A stretch of 64,000 bases of DNA, taken from assembly GCA_963576725.1 (NCBI GenBank), contig OY755241.1, forward strand, positions 73,048,999 to 73,112,998. The letters run 5' to 3'. The DNA comes from Azorinus chamasolen. Taxonomy: Eukaryota > Mollusca > Bivalvia > Cardiida > Solecurtidae. Positions 1-10,254 of this stretch are shown here, in pieces (position 1 is the first letter of the stretch; each line of letters starts with the position of its first letter). A model generated the notes under the pieces. It had not been told where the DNA came from, made no database searches, and saw only the letters and a list, made by a program, of their open reading frames with translations. The position numbers were made by a program, and so were the translations under genes.

Positions 1-180
1 TGGACAAAATAGTTATATATAATGAAATATGGAAGGTGGAACATTGTAGCCATTTAAGAAAGTAAAGAATCAGATCTATCAAATTCCTCTAGCCAACTGA
101 GCAGACGCTTCAGACGACTCATGTATAGTAGGCTAGCCGTCTGATCTGAGTCTACTATGTTTGCATATATGCGTTAATAA
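1..180. mobile_element. MITE family A, left-truncated copy
   Basis: This matches the body of the TTAA-flanked palindromic MITE that recurs throughout the window. It shows the TGGACAAAATAGTTAT segment, then a degenerate central palindrome at about 94-165 ending in CTACTATGTTTGC. The left terminus lies outside the window. Confidence 0.75.
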
Positions 181-183
181 TAA

Positions 184-483
184 TTAGTTAAGCTTTATGT
201 TAACCGTCATTCAAAACGATCTGATCGGGGTGATATTTGTTTTTCCCCAAGACCCAACACTTCTACACCTGCCAAGTCTTCATCCCACAGTGCTGATAGG
301 TCCCAAGAAATCTCAGTAAAATTCACTGATTTTGTTTGGAATGACGGGGTTTATGTGAAAGCAACTAGGGTCCTATGTGCAAAGCACCTTAAAGACAATG
401 CTGTTGAGAACCTACGGAACATTTGGCTCAGCTTGAAGTTTCCGTTGTCATTAATAGAGTGTCTGTATCTGATGATATTTTAA
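184..483 (+). other. Open stretch without ATG, possible exon or TE fragment
   Basis: A frame stays open for about 100 codons up to TAA at 481-483 and has no methionine near its start. A good acceptor (TTTGTTTTTCCCCAAG) precedes base 252. From there the translation runs through VKFTDFVWNDGVYVKATRVL. I do not recognise the protein. It could be a coding exon, a retroelement fragment or chance, and it lies just outside the large TIR element that begins at 574. Confidence 0.25.
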
Positions 484-589
484 GCTCCAAATATCTGAGC
501 TTAAAGTGAGATCATCGCAGACTGTGACGTTCCATATCTGGCAAAAAGATTAATGCCAAATATTGAACGGCATCCCTTAGGAAAAAGGA

Positions 590-935
590 AGGCAGTTAAC
601 TTGCAGTGATTTAGCAGTGTTTTTCAGAACCAGTAAAAAGCAGTTTTTTAGCAGTTTGTTCTAAACCAGTTTTTAGCAGTGAAAGTGCAGTGAAATCGGC
701 CGAAATATTTAAATGAGCTAGCAGTCATATGAGGTCATAAAAAACTGCAAAATAACTGGCTTACCAGTTATGAACCAGTTAAATGACATCATTAAACTGG
801 AAGAAAAACTGTCCACATTTTTTCAGCAGTTAAATTACATCATAAAATACTGGAAGAAAAACTGCAAAATAACTGGCCATTATTTTTAAGCAGTAAAATG
901 ACATCATTGAATACTGGAAGAAAAACTGCCAGTAT
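590..935. repeat. Left subterminal GCAGT/ACTGC array
   Basis: GCAGT, CCAGT, ACTGC and ACTGG words occur every 10-25 bases. Local duplications exist, such as ACTGGAAGAAAAACTG at about 796, 850 and 914, each preceded by GACATCAT or TACATCAT. The sequence is cryptically simple rather than a strict tandem array. Confidence 0.8.
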
Positions 936-1039
936 TTTTTGCTGGGATGGGGGCGGGGAACAAATAAATTTCCATCAAAAGTTTTTTAACATTTTATATA
1001 CTGTAATGGAAAAACATAACATACGGCTAAATGAAAATT

Positions 1040-1560
1040 ATTATTTATGCTGCAGTTTTCAAAAGGTTCGCTCTTAATTTTTAAGAATAAGTTAATTGCA
1101 CCGTTACTGGGCATTTTACAAAACACTAAAAGATGGCATACAGAGTAGATCCTGTTAAGACAGCTCTCTTACAAGCCCTCTAAACTTAATCTATACTATT
1201 TGTACAGAACACATGTACTCCTTTTCAACACAGATGTTATACTACAATAACTGTACAAAATACATGCTCTCTTGTAAGTTGTAGTCTTGTTTTTAGCCAT
1301 TTGAATAGATATTTACACCTAGCAAAATTACTTTAACAAATCAAAAGATCCAGAGTGCTGTCTATCTTCTTGAAGAGTTGCTCCATCATGAAACTGTCCC
1401 CACAATCTTATGCAAGTCTATGGTCTTTTGAAAAGATGGTGACAAGTTTTTGCACCTTCATTTTTCTGTATGACAACTACCCCTTTTCTTCTCTTTGTGT
1501 GTCAGGCTTGTTGATCTGGATTATAGGCACAGCTGTGTCCCCAGTCCTGCAATAACAAAT
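1040..1560 (-). repeat. Segment shared with 34735-35230, exon-like end
   Basis: Read on the minus strand, this aligns nearly end to end with 34735-35230 on the plus strand. Shared tracts include GGCATACAGAGTAGATCCTG and CCAGAGTGCTGTCTA, with scattered substitutions and small indels. In the other copy a CTTGTTTCAG acceptor precedes the shared part. The strongest similarity coincides with a short open frame in both copies. It is probably a remnant of an internal gene or a 3' untranslated region of a transposon family; the function is not recognised. Confidence 0.7.
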
Positions 1561-3367
1561 GTTACTATTAAAATAACATAAACATTATCAAAATAATATT
1601 AAATCTAATTCTTCCTCCCTGTTTATGTTTTATACACTTAAATTCAACAACCTATAATGAAAGATTTATCATGTTTTGACTGACCTATTTACATAGATGT
1701 CCAATTTATTGACAAATTTCATAAATCTGGATATTTAACTTTTTACATCATACACTTCTATGGCTTTGCAAATGGAGTAGACCAAGATCAATCCTGTAAG
1801 AGATAACTAATCCCCATCTTCTCTATTTGCTTTTGGAATAATATATTTTCTGCCTAAGCCAGAATTTGTGTTCATAATTTTATGCCATAATGCAATATAA
1901 ATTATATAATCTAGTAATAATGTGACGCAATTACTTCCATGAACATCCATGGTGTAAAGGGTTAAATCTCAACAAATCTTATAGGTCTGTTCCCAACTAA
2001 AACAGGTAAGAATATTATTTTACTTGCTATACTGTCATTTTCATTGCAAACATGACTGCTGGAAAAAAGTAAACATATTCAATTTTCTTTTTTAATAAAT
2101 CTGGTTATTGGTTGTATTTTCATGTCTCTCCCCATGAGATGCATGGGTACAGTGACTCTGGTGTTGCATGGTTGATCACTGTCACGTTAAACAGAAATAG
2201 AGAGTAGAGGGGTGAAGAGCTAGCTAGAATATTACCCCACCCACCAACTTACATGAAAATCGAAGATAAACAATATTGAATAATAAAAATCTAATTAGTC
2301 TTAATTTATTAGAATTGATAATTAACTCACCATGGCAATTATGGAATTCTAAAAGCCTAATTCAGCTGTGTTCTATCAACTGTCATGCTATGTAATCGAC
2401 AACTCGACACATTTTTAAAACTAGAAATATTGACAGTTTGTTGGTTTCTTCCCAGTATTGCATCATGGGTAATTTACAATTAAGGCTATTTAGCATTTTA
2501 TTTTACATTACCTTGCAACCGATCCTTTGGGCTGGAAAAACCAGCTAAGACAGTATCAAGTTGTTCTTCGCTGCATAGACATTCTATTCCAAGCGGGCTA
2601 TTTTACATGAAGGCATATGTAACGGTTCTGCCATGGAGTTGATAGAATGTTTATAAGAAACTGCCAACTGTATACTGGTCATCAATGCTTTCACGTCTAA
2701 CTGAAAATAAACATTAAAACAGCGTGAATGTATGTCTGATGTGGATCCTAGTCATTTCAATTATTCGAACACAAATGCATACTGTGCATAATTATACAAC
2801 GCAATGATACAATAACATTTCGTCCGAAACATGGATGTCCGAAACCATGCATTTGAACGGAGACCGATTTGAATTCGAAAATCGTCGCAAATAAACAGTG
2901 TTTACAAACTGTAATCGTATAGAATATACCTGAAAATGACACGATTTTAATATTGCATAGAATATACACAAAGACTGAGCTATATTTACCTCTTTGGAGC
3001 CCTTTCGGCAATGCAAAACGAAATTATCCACTAACTTCTTCAACCGCCAGAATTTCAGCAGATTTCATACGCTAGGAACCAAACACGCGAAAGGGAACCA
3101 GAACGGTTCGGGCCAGCGAGCTTCGTACCTACGATATTCGCACTGGGACGCGTTTACCGTTACGGCGAATTAAGTCGTGTTAATCAGCTTGGGTTTGATT
3201 TCAGGATTTTAACAAAGCCAAGTTGGGATATTTTAATTAATTTAATTGGTTTACGGAAGCAATTGGTTTTTTTTTATTGTGATTGACAATTTGATAATTC
3301 TTACGCAAAATAGTCTAATAAGAGACATATATGATCAATATATCTGGCCTCTAATTGTGAACCTCTC

Positions 3368-3971
3368 TCTCTCCCCCCCCCCCCCCCCCCCACCCAATCA
3401 GATTTTTTTTTTTTTTTGGGGGGGGGGGGGGGTGTTTGTTTCACCAACTTTAACGTCGGTCGTTACTTTTGAGGCATTACAGATAGAGACTTGATTCTTG
3501 GCAAGCATAAGTATCTCATAAAGCAGCACAATTTGAGGGGTGACATGTCAAGGTCATCCTTAAGGGTCAAAGGTCAAATGTTTATTTGTTTGTCAGCAAC
3601 TTCAACCTTGGGCATAACTTTTGAATCAGTAGAAATAGAGACTTGATATTTGGCATTCATGTATATATATCTCTTGAAGCTGCACATTTTCAGAAGTGAC
3701 ATGTTAGGGACAAGGTCATCCTTCAAGGTCAAAGGCCAGATATATACATGTAGGTCAACTAACTTACTTTCGAACCAATAGAGATACATGTATATAGACT
3801 TTATATTTGGCATTTACATATGTATCTCATGAAGCCTAGCTCACAGTTTGAGTGGTGACATGACAATGTCAAGGCCATCCTCCAAGGTCAAAGTACAAAT
3901 GTTTAGGTATTACATTTGCTATACTGTGGGGGCATATAGTGTATATATAGCGTTTCACAAACACATCTTGT
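3368..3971 (+). mobile_element. Helentron-like non-autonomous element, nested in element 1
   Basis: It opens with homopolymer runs of C, T and G that could fold into a 5' hairpin. Repeats of about 150 bp follow, containing AACTTCAACCTTGGGCATAAC, AGAGACTTGATATTTGGCAT and CAAGGTCATCCTTCAAGGTC. It ends at ACACATCTTGT. Other elements in this window share the hairpin start, core tandem repeats and CTTGT/CTAGT end, a structure described for Helentron-associated non-autonomous elements. Confidence 0.55.
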
Positions 3972-4367
3972 AACCTTAGATGGAGTTGTTTGTTATCTAT
4001 ATTTCATAGGTTAATAACATAAATTAATTGACCAACGCAATAGGGGCTATGCTACATAGGGAAGGGGGTATATATACCGGACCAGTGGATGGAGATAATT
4101 GATCTCACGCTGAGCCAGAATGATCAGTGTCTGCACTTTTCCACATTCAAAGAGGCAACTTGGCGCCATGCCAGGCAACATGGCGCTTGCAAATAAGGAA
4201 CGGGTGATGCGCCAGCTATTTCTTTTACTAGCTGGATCACTGATCGTCAGCTTGATATGGAATCTACATTGTCATTATACTATTAGTAATAAAATAATTG
4301 CTAGCTCGAATTTGTTTTCCATTTCTATAGTAGATATAGGATCCTATACTTATAACTTTTAAAGGTT

Positions 4368-4690
4368 TACAGTTTTTATCATGCAGTAAAATGAAAACTG
4401 CTATAAACTGGTTCTTCTGTTCAAATAAAAGCAACCAGAAAACTGCTCCAAGAAAAGTACTGCTATTTACTGCAAATTAAACCATTTTTTCAGGTAGCAG
4501 TTATGTTTTACTGTTAAAAACTGTCACAAATGAATAAAGCTATACATGCAGTTTTTAGCAGTTATTTGAAAATTGCAGTAAACTGCTCACCAACAACTGA
4601 TGGCCATGATAAAATACTGCTAAAGAAGGCAGTATTTTCAAAAAACTGCTATTTCACTGCTAAAAAACTGCAGTTTTTAGCAGTTCTTTT
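4368..4690. repeat. Right subterminal ACTGC/GCAGT array
   Basis: This is the counterpart of 590-935, with densely spaced AAACTGC, GCAGTTTTTAGCAGTT and TACTGC words in both orientations. The near-palindrome AAAAACTGCAGTTTTTAGCAG (about 4665-4685) abuts the terminal repeat. Confidence 0.8.
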
Positions 4691-4901
4691 TCCTAAGGGA
4701 TGTATTCCACCCTCGACTGCAGCATCCGTGGTTCATTCGGTCATCCGTTTTTTTGCAATGGTAAATTCAAATGGTCAACTATAACTTAGAATAACGATAT
4801 GTGCCGTAAACTATTACATTTGGCTTTCCATTTTGCATGGCTGACAAAAGACGTTATCTGTCTCTGATTTAGGCCATGGCTCTGAAACGATCTGAGCCAA
4901 T

Positions 4902-5154
4902 CTTTCCCTGTTCAGTGTTTATTCCAAATTTCAATACCTACTGAATATTCATGGACAAAATAGTTATAATGAAATAAGGAACATGGAACAGTATAGCCAT
5001 TTTAGACAGTAATGAAACATATCGCTCTTTCAAAATTCCATAAGCAAACAGAGCAGACCCCGATCAGATTGCTCCCAGAGGAGTCATCTGATCTGGGGCT
5101 TCTCTGTTTGCAGAAGCGTGAAAATACGTTTATTATGAGGGAAAGGGTTAAAAT
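4902..5154. mobile_element. MITE family A copy
   Basis: It begins AATCTTTCCCTGTTC and ends GAGGGAAAGGGTTAA. The central palindrome runs from GCAAACAGAGCAGACCCCGA to GGGGCTTCTCTGTTTGC. The left TTAA has decayed. Confidence 0.8.
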
Positions 5155-6787
5155 GTTATTCACATTATGATAGTTATATATTCTCCATCGAATAAAGTTT
5201 GGAGAAAGTAATTAGGCGTTTAAACTGCCGACTTTCCATCCACTATTACCAATTTTGTCTACATGTATTTGGTTTACAATCTGATTTTAAATGTATTTTA
5301 AACAAACATCTAAATTATTTAGCCAGATTAACAGATTACTTTAATATATGCGGGATGTTTGTAAATAGCTGTAAATAGTGTTATCTTGTAACAACTGATC
5401 AATATTATTTTGAGGAGTTTTGAGTATTTTTTGGAACATTGGCATAAGTTTTCAAAATTCAAAATTCGGTGCTCAAAAACGCAGGGTTCTCGTCCCGATT
5501 CCTGGGCGCACTAACTTGTGCACATGTACGAGTACGTTAGTGTGACTGATGCGTTCAATAAAAACGTAATCAAAATATGAAGTTCTGGGTCTACACCGTC
5601 AACTCGGTGGCTGATCAGGGTCTTCATTGTATTCACTACATTCGTCTGAAAAAAGTGTTTTCCTTTGCCAGATCAAACCCCACATATCTTGATCAAAAGC
5701 CATATTGACGGTGAAATGACTGATCTGGGTCTACATAGTGCTCAAATGGACCGGTGCTCAAACAGTAGTAGCTTATGTGCGATTGTCACGACTTTGTAAA
5801 TCACACGTCAACACATAATCAGCTATCGTGTGTACAGCGATCAAAATTAATGAACTATCTCACTTTACATGTTCTGATCAAAATGAAAACAACAGAAATA
5901 ATCAAAATAATAACTTCTTCTATCATTACAATATAATTCTCCACATTAACACTGTTAATAAGAGGTATATCCCTTGTTGACTTCAGTTGACTCTGAGTCG
6001 GCTATACTCGGCGGAATATAGTTTGTGTAATTTGGGTGCAACAGGGGTTCAAAATGCAATCTAAGACATTATTTTGGATCCAAACTGATAATTTTCAATC
6101 TGTTGCGGTATAATACTACTTAATCTGGCTGTTAATATATAAATAATACCCTAAAACGCCTTTTTAAGTTAGTTGTCTCTAGTTGTCTCTAGTTGACACT
6201 TGTTGTCTCTGTTTAGTACCACCCTAAAATTATGATACAAAAAATGTAGTAACAGTTTTAATGTGCTGACCATATTTTTTTTAATAGACATTTTTAATTG
6301 TAGTGGGTCCAGTCATTTAAACATAATTCACAAGCTTTAGAAGTTTACATGAATATGTTAATAAAAAAAATAGTCATTCTTCAAGACTGACAACCATTTG
6401 TTATCAAGATCCATCTTTTTTCTCATTTTCCCAACAAAATACATATTTTGGTATTTCAACCTTTACTCGATTTTCTGAAAGTATTGCATCATTTTGGTAT
6501 TGCAAATGTTAAAGTAAAATAAATACATAAATAAATAATTTTCTATTTTTTCTGTATTTTGGTGGAATTTTCTTTTTTTCTAAAGTACGTACATTTATAC
6601 ATAGTACTATGTTACTTAACAAGAACGTCCCATTTCATCTGAACCCACTTTGCCTAGCTACATATGAAATTCATCTAAAGATGTTCGGTTCTACCTAACA
6701 GTTGTTTGGACTAAACTCATGGGCGGGACCCTCATTTTAAAATTAAAGTTTATGAATAGTGTAAATTCACTGACAGGTAAAGTAAGT
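5155..6787. other. No gene recognised, AT-rich
   Basis: I see no convincing exon or complete transposon here. A short direct repeat of GTTGTCTCTA units lies at about 6171-6212. Interspersed-repeat fragments may be present but cannot be delimited by eye. Confidence 0.5.
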
Positions 6788-7024
6788 TTTATCCCTTCGC
6801 TTGCTATTCACGTCAATATACCTACCTGTCCAACGTGAAAACCCAGATGAAACAGCTCTCATCAGGGTCTGCACTGTTTACAAGTTGATTGTGCAATCAG
6901 TGCACTCCACAGCAGCGATTGGACAGCAAAATATGTGTACACAGTGGAGATATATGTAATTATACAACAGGGCATGGGTAAAAAAGGACAAATGTATTTT
7001 AAAACTCAGCAAGAGAAGGGTTAA
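6788..7024. mobile_element. MITE family B, uninterrupted copy
   Basis: The termini are CCCTTCGCTTGC and GCAAGAGAAGGGTTAA. The right TTAA is intact and the left is mutated. The internal palindrome has lost its apex. It carries TATACAAC at 6961-6968, which is the empty target of the foldback element found in the family B copy at 10255-11479. Confidence 0.8.
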
Positions 7025-7050
7025 GATTAACAAAATTAAAAATTATGTGT

Positions 7051-7300
7051 TTAACCCTTTCCCTGTTCTTTGTTTACTCAACATTTAAATACGTACTGAA
7101 TATTTATGGACATAACAGTTATACAAAAATGTGGAAAGTGAAACATTGTAGACATTTTAGAAAGCAAAGAAACAGATCTATCAAATTCCATTAGCAAACA
7201 GAGCAGACCCTGATAAGACGGCTCCTCTAGGAGCCGTCTGATCAGGGTCTACTCTGTTGGCAAGTACGTGAAAACACGTTTATATGAGGGAAAGGGTTAA
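7051..7300. mobile_element. MITE family A, full-length copy
   Basis: This 250-bp copy has TTAA at both ends and TIRs CCCTTTCCCTG / GAGGGAAAGGG. The central palindrome has arms GCAAACAGAGCAGACCCTGA and TCAGGGTCTACTCTGTTGGC around GGCTCCTCTAGGAGCC. TTAA plus a CCCTTT terminus resembles the piggyBac superfamily convention, which is my inference because no transposase is present. It lies 27 bp after a family B copy. Confidence 0.85.
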
Positions 7301-7469
7301 TATTAAGTATCATTGTATTTCACACCTAAAATAAACATAACATCCCATAAATAGTTTCCCCTACTCGATAAAGTGTCACTTTATATGGCTAATCCATGGA
7401 CGTAATGTCTGGAAAAGTGTGAAAATAATGTGGGTATTTATAGAAACTGTGGTGTCGGATTTGATCTAA

Positions 7470-7571
7470 TTTTGTAAGCAAACAGAACAGACCCTAATTA
7501 GACGGTTCCTGTAGGCTCTGATCAGGATCTGCTTTGTTTGCAGAGGTGTTAATTTAAAGGAAAAGGTTAAT
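7470..7571. mobile_element. MITE family A remnant
   Basis: It contains the central palindrome (GCAAACAGAACAGACCCTAA ... GCTTTGTTTGCAG) and a right-end AAGGAAAAGGTTAA. Confidence 0.65.
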
Positions 7572-8301
7572 TTTCTGTGTACATTCCTCCCTCTCAATGG
7601 GATCCCTGACTGGCGAGCATCACAAGTGATGTCACGCAAGGGAGATAATCATGTATCGATTTTCAAAATGCACGGTTAGCAGTACAATAAAAACTCAATT
7701 TAAATCAAAACTAGATAAAAACGGTCAGAATTTTCTAAACCTTGGTGTTTAACTAACTGCATACTATCAGAATTTGATGAAAATCAAATCTGTTTATTTG
7801 ACCTTTAAGTTATAGACCTAGATCTACTACTTTTAATTTATAAATGTAGTCATACGCTTTTTTTGAACACTGTATTTGGATAAAACATAATCTGCACCGA
7901 AATAGGGCAGAGAAACACAAAATAGCACAAAATGGCTACGTCATTAAAAAGGTTTCAACCGCGACAAATATGTATTTTGGGAATTCATTTAAACTGATTT
8001 AACTTAGAAGACCTATTAGTTACAAAGTAAATATTAGTTTTTTCATACAATTTTAAGATTTGTAATCACCGTCATCAGTTTGATTGCTAAGTGAACCGAA
8101 AAGATGAGCGGGACGTGATACGCTACGTAGAATCTACGCTGTATGACCTTGGAGACGATTCCAGTGGAGTAGTAATAAACTAATTTCAATAAATAGTTGC
8201 GACTTCCGATACATTCTACAAACGAGAATAGATGTATAAATATGATATACGCACAAACACACACATTTTGATACGTATAAAAAGCTAAACAAATGACTTA
8301 C

Positions 8302-8331
8302 CTTCCGTTTTCCGTAGGTCAACGAAGCCAT
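8302..8331 (-). CDS. Candidate 10-codon first coding exon (MASLTYGKRK)
   Basis: On the minus strand CCCAAAATGGCTTCG gives a good initiation context. Ten codons, MASLTYGKRK, then run into a consensus phase-0 donor, AAG|GTAAGTC. The surrounding 8290-8400 is comparatively rich in CpG (CGCGCACTCCG, TTAGTCGCGG), as a promoter would be. A short exon-1 peptide followed by a strong donor is common for housekeeping genes, but ten residues are too few to name one. No second exon was identified to the left (lower coordinates). It could be fortuitous; RNA evidence would settle it. Confidence 0.4.
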
Positions 8332-8571
8332 TTTGGGAGAGCATAAACCACGCGCACTCCGCATAAACTGAGAATATATTTAGTCGCGGTTTATTAATTT
8401 AAATATCATTCAGCAAGAAATCGATGCTTAAATATTATTTATATTCCTAAAAGATGTAGAACATATTCGTACGTTTTTTTCCAAATAACCACTGCCTCTT
8501 ATTTTTCAAAATCCGTCTGTACCGTATGTGTTGTATTTATGTGTCGGGTTTATACCATTCCAGCTTGATCT

Positions 8572-8678
8572 ATAAGATAAGATAAGATAATCTTTATTTA
8601 AAGTCGGTTGTTATCAACATATACAACACTAGCTCAAAGCTATTGTCCGACATAAATAGACTATCCAATTAACAAATC
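8572..8678 (-). repeat. Possible LINE/SINE 3' tail in antisense
   Basis: GATAAGATAAGATAATCTTTATTTAAA reads on the minus strand as an AATAAAG tract followed by an ATCTT tandem tail, a layout typical of retroelement 3' ends with short tandem tails. It runs directly into the assembly gap, so the rest of the element is hidden. Confidence 0.4.
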
Positions 8679-8878
8679 NNNNNNNNNNNNNNNNNNNNNN
8701 NNNNNNNNNNNNNNNNNNNNNNNNNNNNNNNNNNNNNNNNNNNNNNNNNNNNNNNNNNNNNNNNNNNNNNNNNNNNNNNNNNNNNNNNNNNNNNNNNNNN
8801 NNNNNNNNNNNNNNNNNNNNNNNNNNNNNNNNNNNNNNNNNNNNNNNNNNNNNNNNNNNNNNNNNNNNNNNNNNNNNN
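8679..8878. other. Assembly gap (200 N)
   Basis: Exactly 200 unknown bases, which looks like a scaffold placeholder. Any hemicentin exon here would be invisible. Open frames crossing it are artefacts. Confidence 0.99.
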
Positions 8879-9253
8879 GCCGCTTTGCGGCTTGCTCGTA
8901 TTTTCATTAGTCCAATCACTTACAATCAATATTATTTAATGTATCTTCTTGTGTGTATTAAAATGTGTCATATCCAATGTTTGTTTGATGTAGACACCTT
9001 TTGTCGTTTCGAGTCAATTTCAATATGGCGGCATCTGTCAGAAAAAAATTGAAGAATGTCCGAGATGTAGCGATAAAAGAAGTTCTAAAAAAGTGACTGT
9101 ACCACGATTTATTACCCGATTTACGGCGTCGCCGATTCAATTGCATTTCTCAGAAAATTACATGTCGATTTCGGATTTTCGGGGCTGGTCAATGCTTTCC
9201 AATGAAAACTCCCGAAATAACCGAGTGGATTTTGTCACACTCTTTTTACAGGG

Positions 9254-9483
9254 TTAACCTTTTGTACCGTAGAGGGAATCAACGGCGCCTTTGGCGCCCG
9301 GTCGATTCCCTATTACGCATTTGCAAGCAGATGACACAGTTCCTTCAGGAACTGAACTGGGTCTATCAGGGTCTGCTAGTGTTGCCTCATTCCTTTTCCA
9401 TATTCCATTTTATTGATTCTCTTCATGAATATTAATTAGGTGATAAAATCTTGAGTATAAATGTTAAACAGGGAAAGGGTTAA
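9254..9483. mobile_element. MITE family A, diverged copy
   Basis: It is bounded by TTAACCTTTT and CAGGGAAAGGGTTAA. The centre is weakly palindromic (CAGTTCCTTCAGGAACTG). Near the left end a second hairpin, AGGGAATC ... GATTCCCT with GGCGCC/GGCGCC (about 9271-9312), is not seen in other copies. The right end is 28 bp upstream of a hemicentin exon. Confidence 0.7.
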
Positions 9484-9511
9484 ATGGCTATGTTTGTATT
9501 ATACCCAACAG

Positions 9512-9682
9512 TTAATGGTGACTGGGGAGTATGGGGACACTGGACCCCATGTACTGTATCATGTGGAGGTGGGGTCATCCTGAGGCAGCGGCGCTGTGAT
9601 CGTCCAGTCCCCGGCAATGGAGGATTGGACTGTGTCGGCTCTGATGTACAGAGAGACTATTGCAACAGCGAACCTTGCCCAG
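9512..9682 (+). CDS. HMCN1: Hemicentin-like exon: thrombospondin type-1 repeat
   Basis: This is an internal exon between ATACCCAACAG and GTAAGCC. It is 171 bp with phase 1 at both ends, typical of shuffled extracellular modules. It encodes about 57 residues of one TSP1 domain. The WGVWGHW tryptophan ladder is followed by CTVSCGGG, the RQRRC strand, and cysteines in DC, YC and PC, giving six cysteines as expected for three disulfides. The product should be secreted extracellular-matrix protein. I assign it to hemicentin because the later exons encode a nidogen-G2-like domain after tandem TSP1 repeats. The frame is intact. The upstream part (von Willebrand A and Ig domains in the family) would lie left of the window. 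Confidence 0.85.
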
Positions 9683-9914
9683 GTAAGCCATCAGTACTGC
9701 CAGTGTCTCAACAATATTTTCTTATGACGAAATTTACGGTTAAACTTTAAAGTAATGTATCCCTTTACTCCATTAATACACCTTTCAATGCCTTTACAAA
9801 CAGTGCAGAATGAGATCAGACCATCTTGGAGAGATGTTTCTAAACAGTTGTCACAACACAGAGTTTGATGGAGAAAGAAAGGAGTTATTCTTATTAAAGT
9901 TTAACTTGTGCATT

Positions 9915-10040
9915 TTTATGCCCCCACAATGTGGTGGCATTCTTTTTTTGCCCTTGTCCTTATGTCCGTCCCTAAGCTAACGCCTGTTTTAAAATCCAGA
10001 ATTATTATTATAATTATTATTTTTATTATTATTATTATTA

Positions 10041-10081
<41 letters not shown>

Positions 10082-10120
10082 CCACATTTATATAGCGCTC
10101 TTTTCACAGAGCTATTATGG
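9915..10120. repeat. Truncated Helentron-like start, (ATT)n and retroelement tail
   Basis: TTTTTATGCCCCCACAATG at 9915 is the 5' start of the Helentron-like family. About 90 bp later it gives way to a long ATT/TTA microsatellite (about 10003-10080). ACCACATTTATATAGCGCTC follows, whose complement, GAGCGCTATATAAATGTGGT, is a widespread L2/CR1-type LINE or SINE 3' tail. A second such tail lies at about 24745-24795. The apparent poly-isoleucine frames here are artefacts. Confidence 0.6.
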
Positions 10121-10141
10121 GTATCAAAAATGGGATCAAGA

Positions 10142-10254
10142 TATTATGTAAGCAAACAGTAAAGCCTTGATCAGAATAGCTCAAAAATGAGGTGTCTGAT
10201 CTGGGTGTACACTATTTGCATAATTATTAGAAGGCATCTCTATCAGGCAAGGGC
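10142..10254. mobile_element. MITE family A remnant
   Basis: It contains the degenerate palindrome (AAGCAAACAGTAAAGCCTTG ... CACTATTTGCA) and a right end CAGGCAAGGGCTTAA. It abuts the next family B copy, sharing the TTAA at 10255-10258. Confidence 0.6.

Larger units (their letters stand above)
574..4699. mobile_element. Large TIR element 1, ACTGC-type subterminal arrays
   Basis: The ends are a perfect inverted repeat, CCCTTAGGAAAAAG at 574 and its complement ending at 4699. Both are flanked by AT, a candidate 2-bp target duplication, although the match can be extended to CAT/ATG so the boundary is ambiguous. Inside each end, about 350 bp (590-935 and 4368-4690) is saturated with ACTGC/GCAGT words in both orientations. 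Dense subterminal repeats of this kind are transposase-binding arrays in CACTA/EnSpm and some other DNA transposons. No transposase ORF is seen, so it is non-autonomous or decayed. The interior holds a segment shared with element 2 (1040-1560) and a Helentron-like repeat (3368-3971). Superfamily unassigned. Confidence 0.7.

Noticed and set aside
8629..8929. Two minus-strand frames spanning the gap
   Set aside because: They consist mostly of unknown residues from the 200 N.
9024..9095. Small plus-strand frame MAASVRKKLKNVRDVAIKEV plus three residues, starting in AATATGGCGGC
   Set aside because: It has a good start context but only 23 codons and no recognisable homology or donor. Kept only as part of a promoter-region observation.
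9908..10162. Isoleucine-rich frames on both strands
   Set aside because: They come from an (ATT)n microsatellite next to a truncated transposon.
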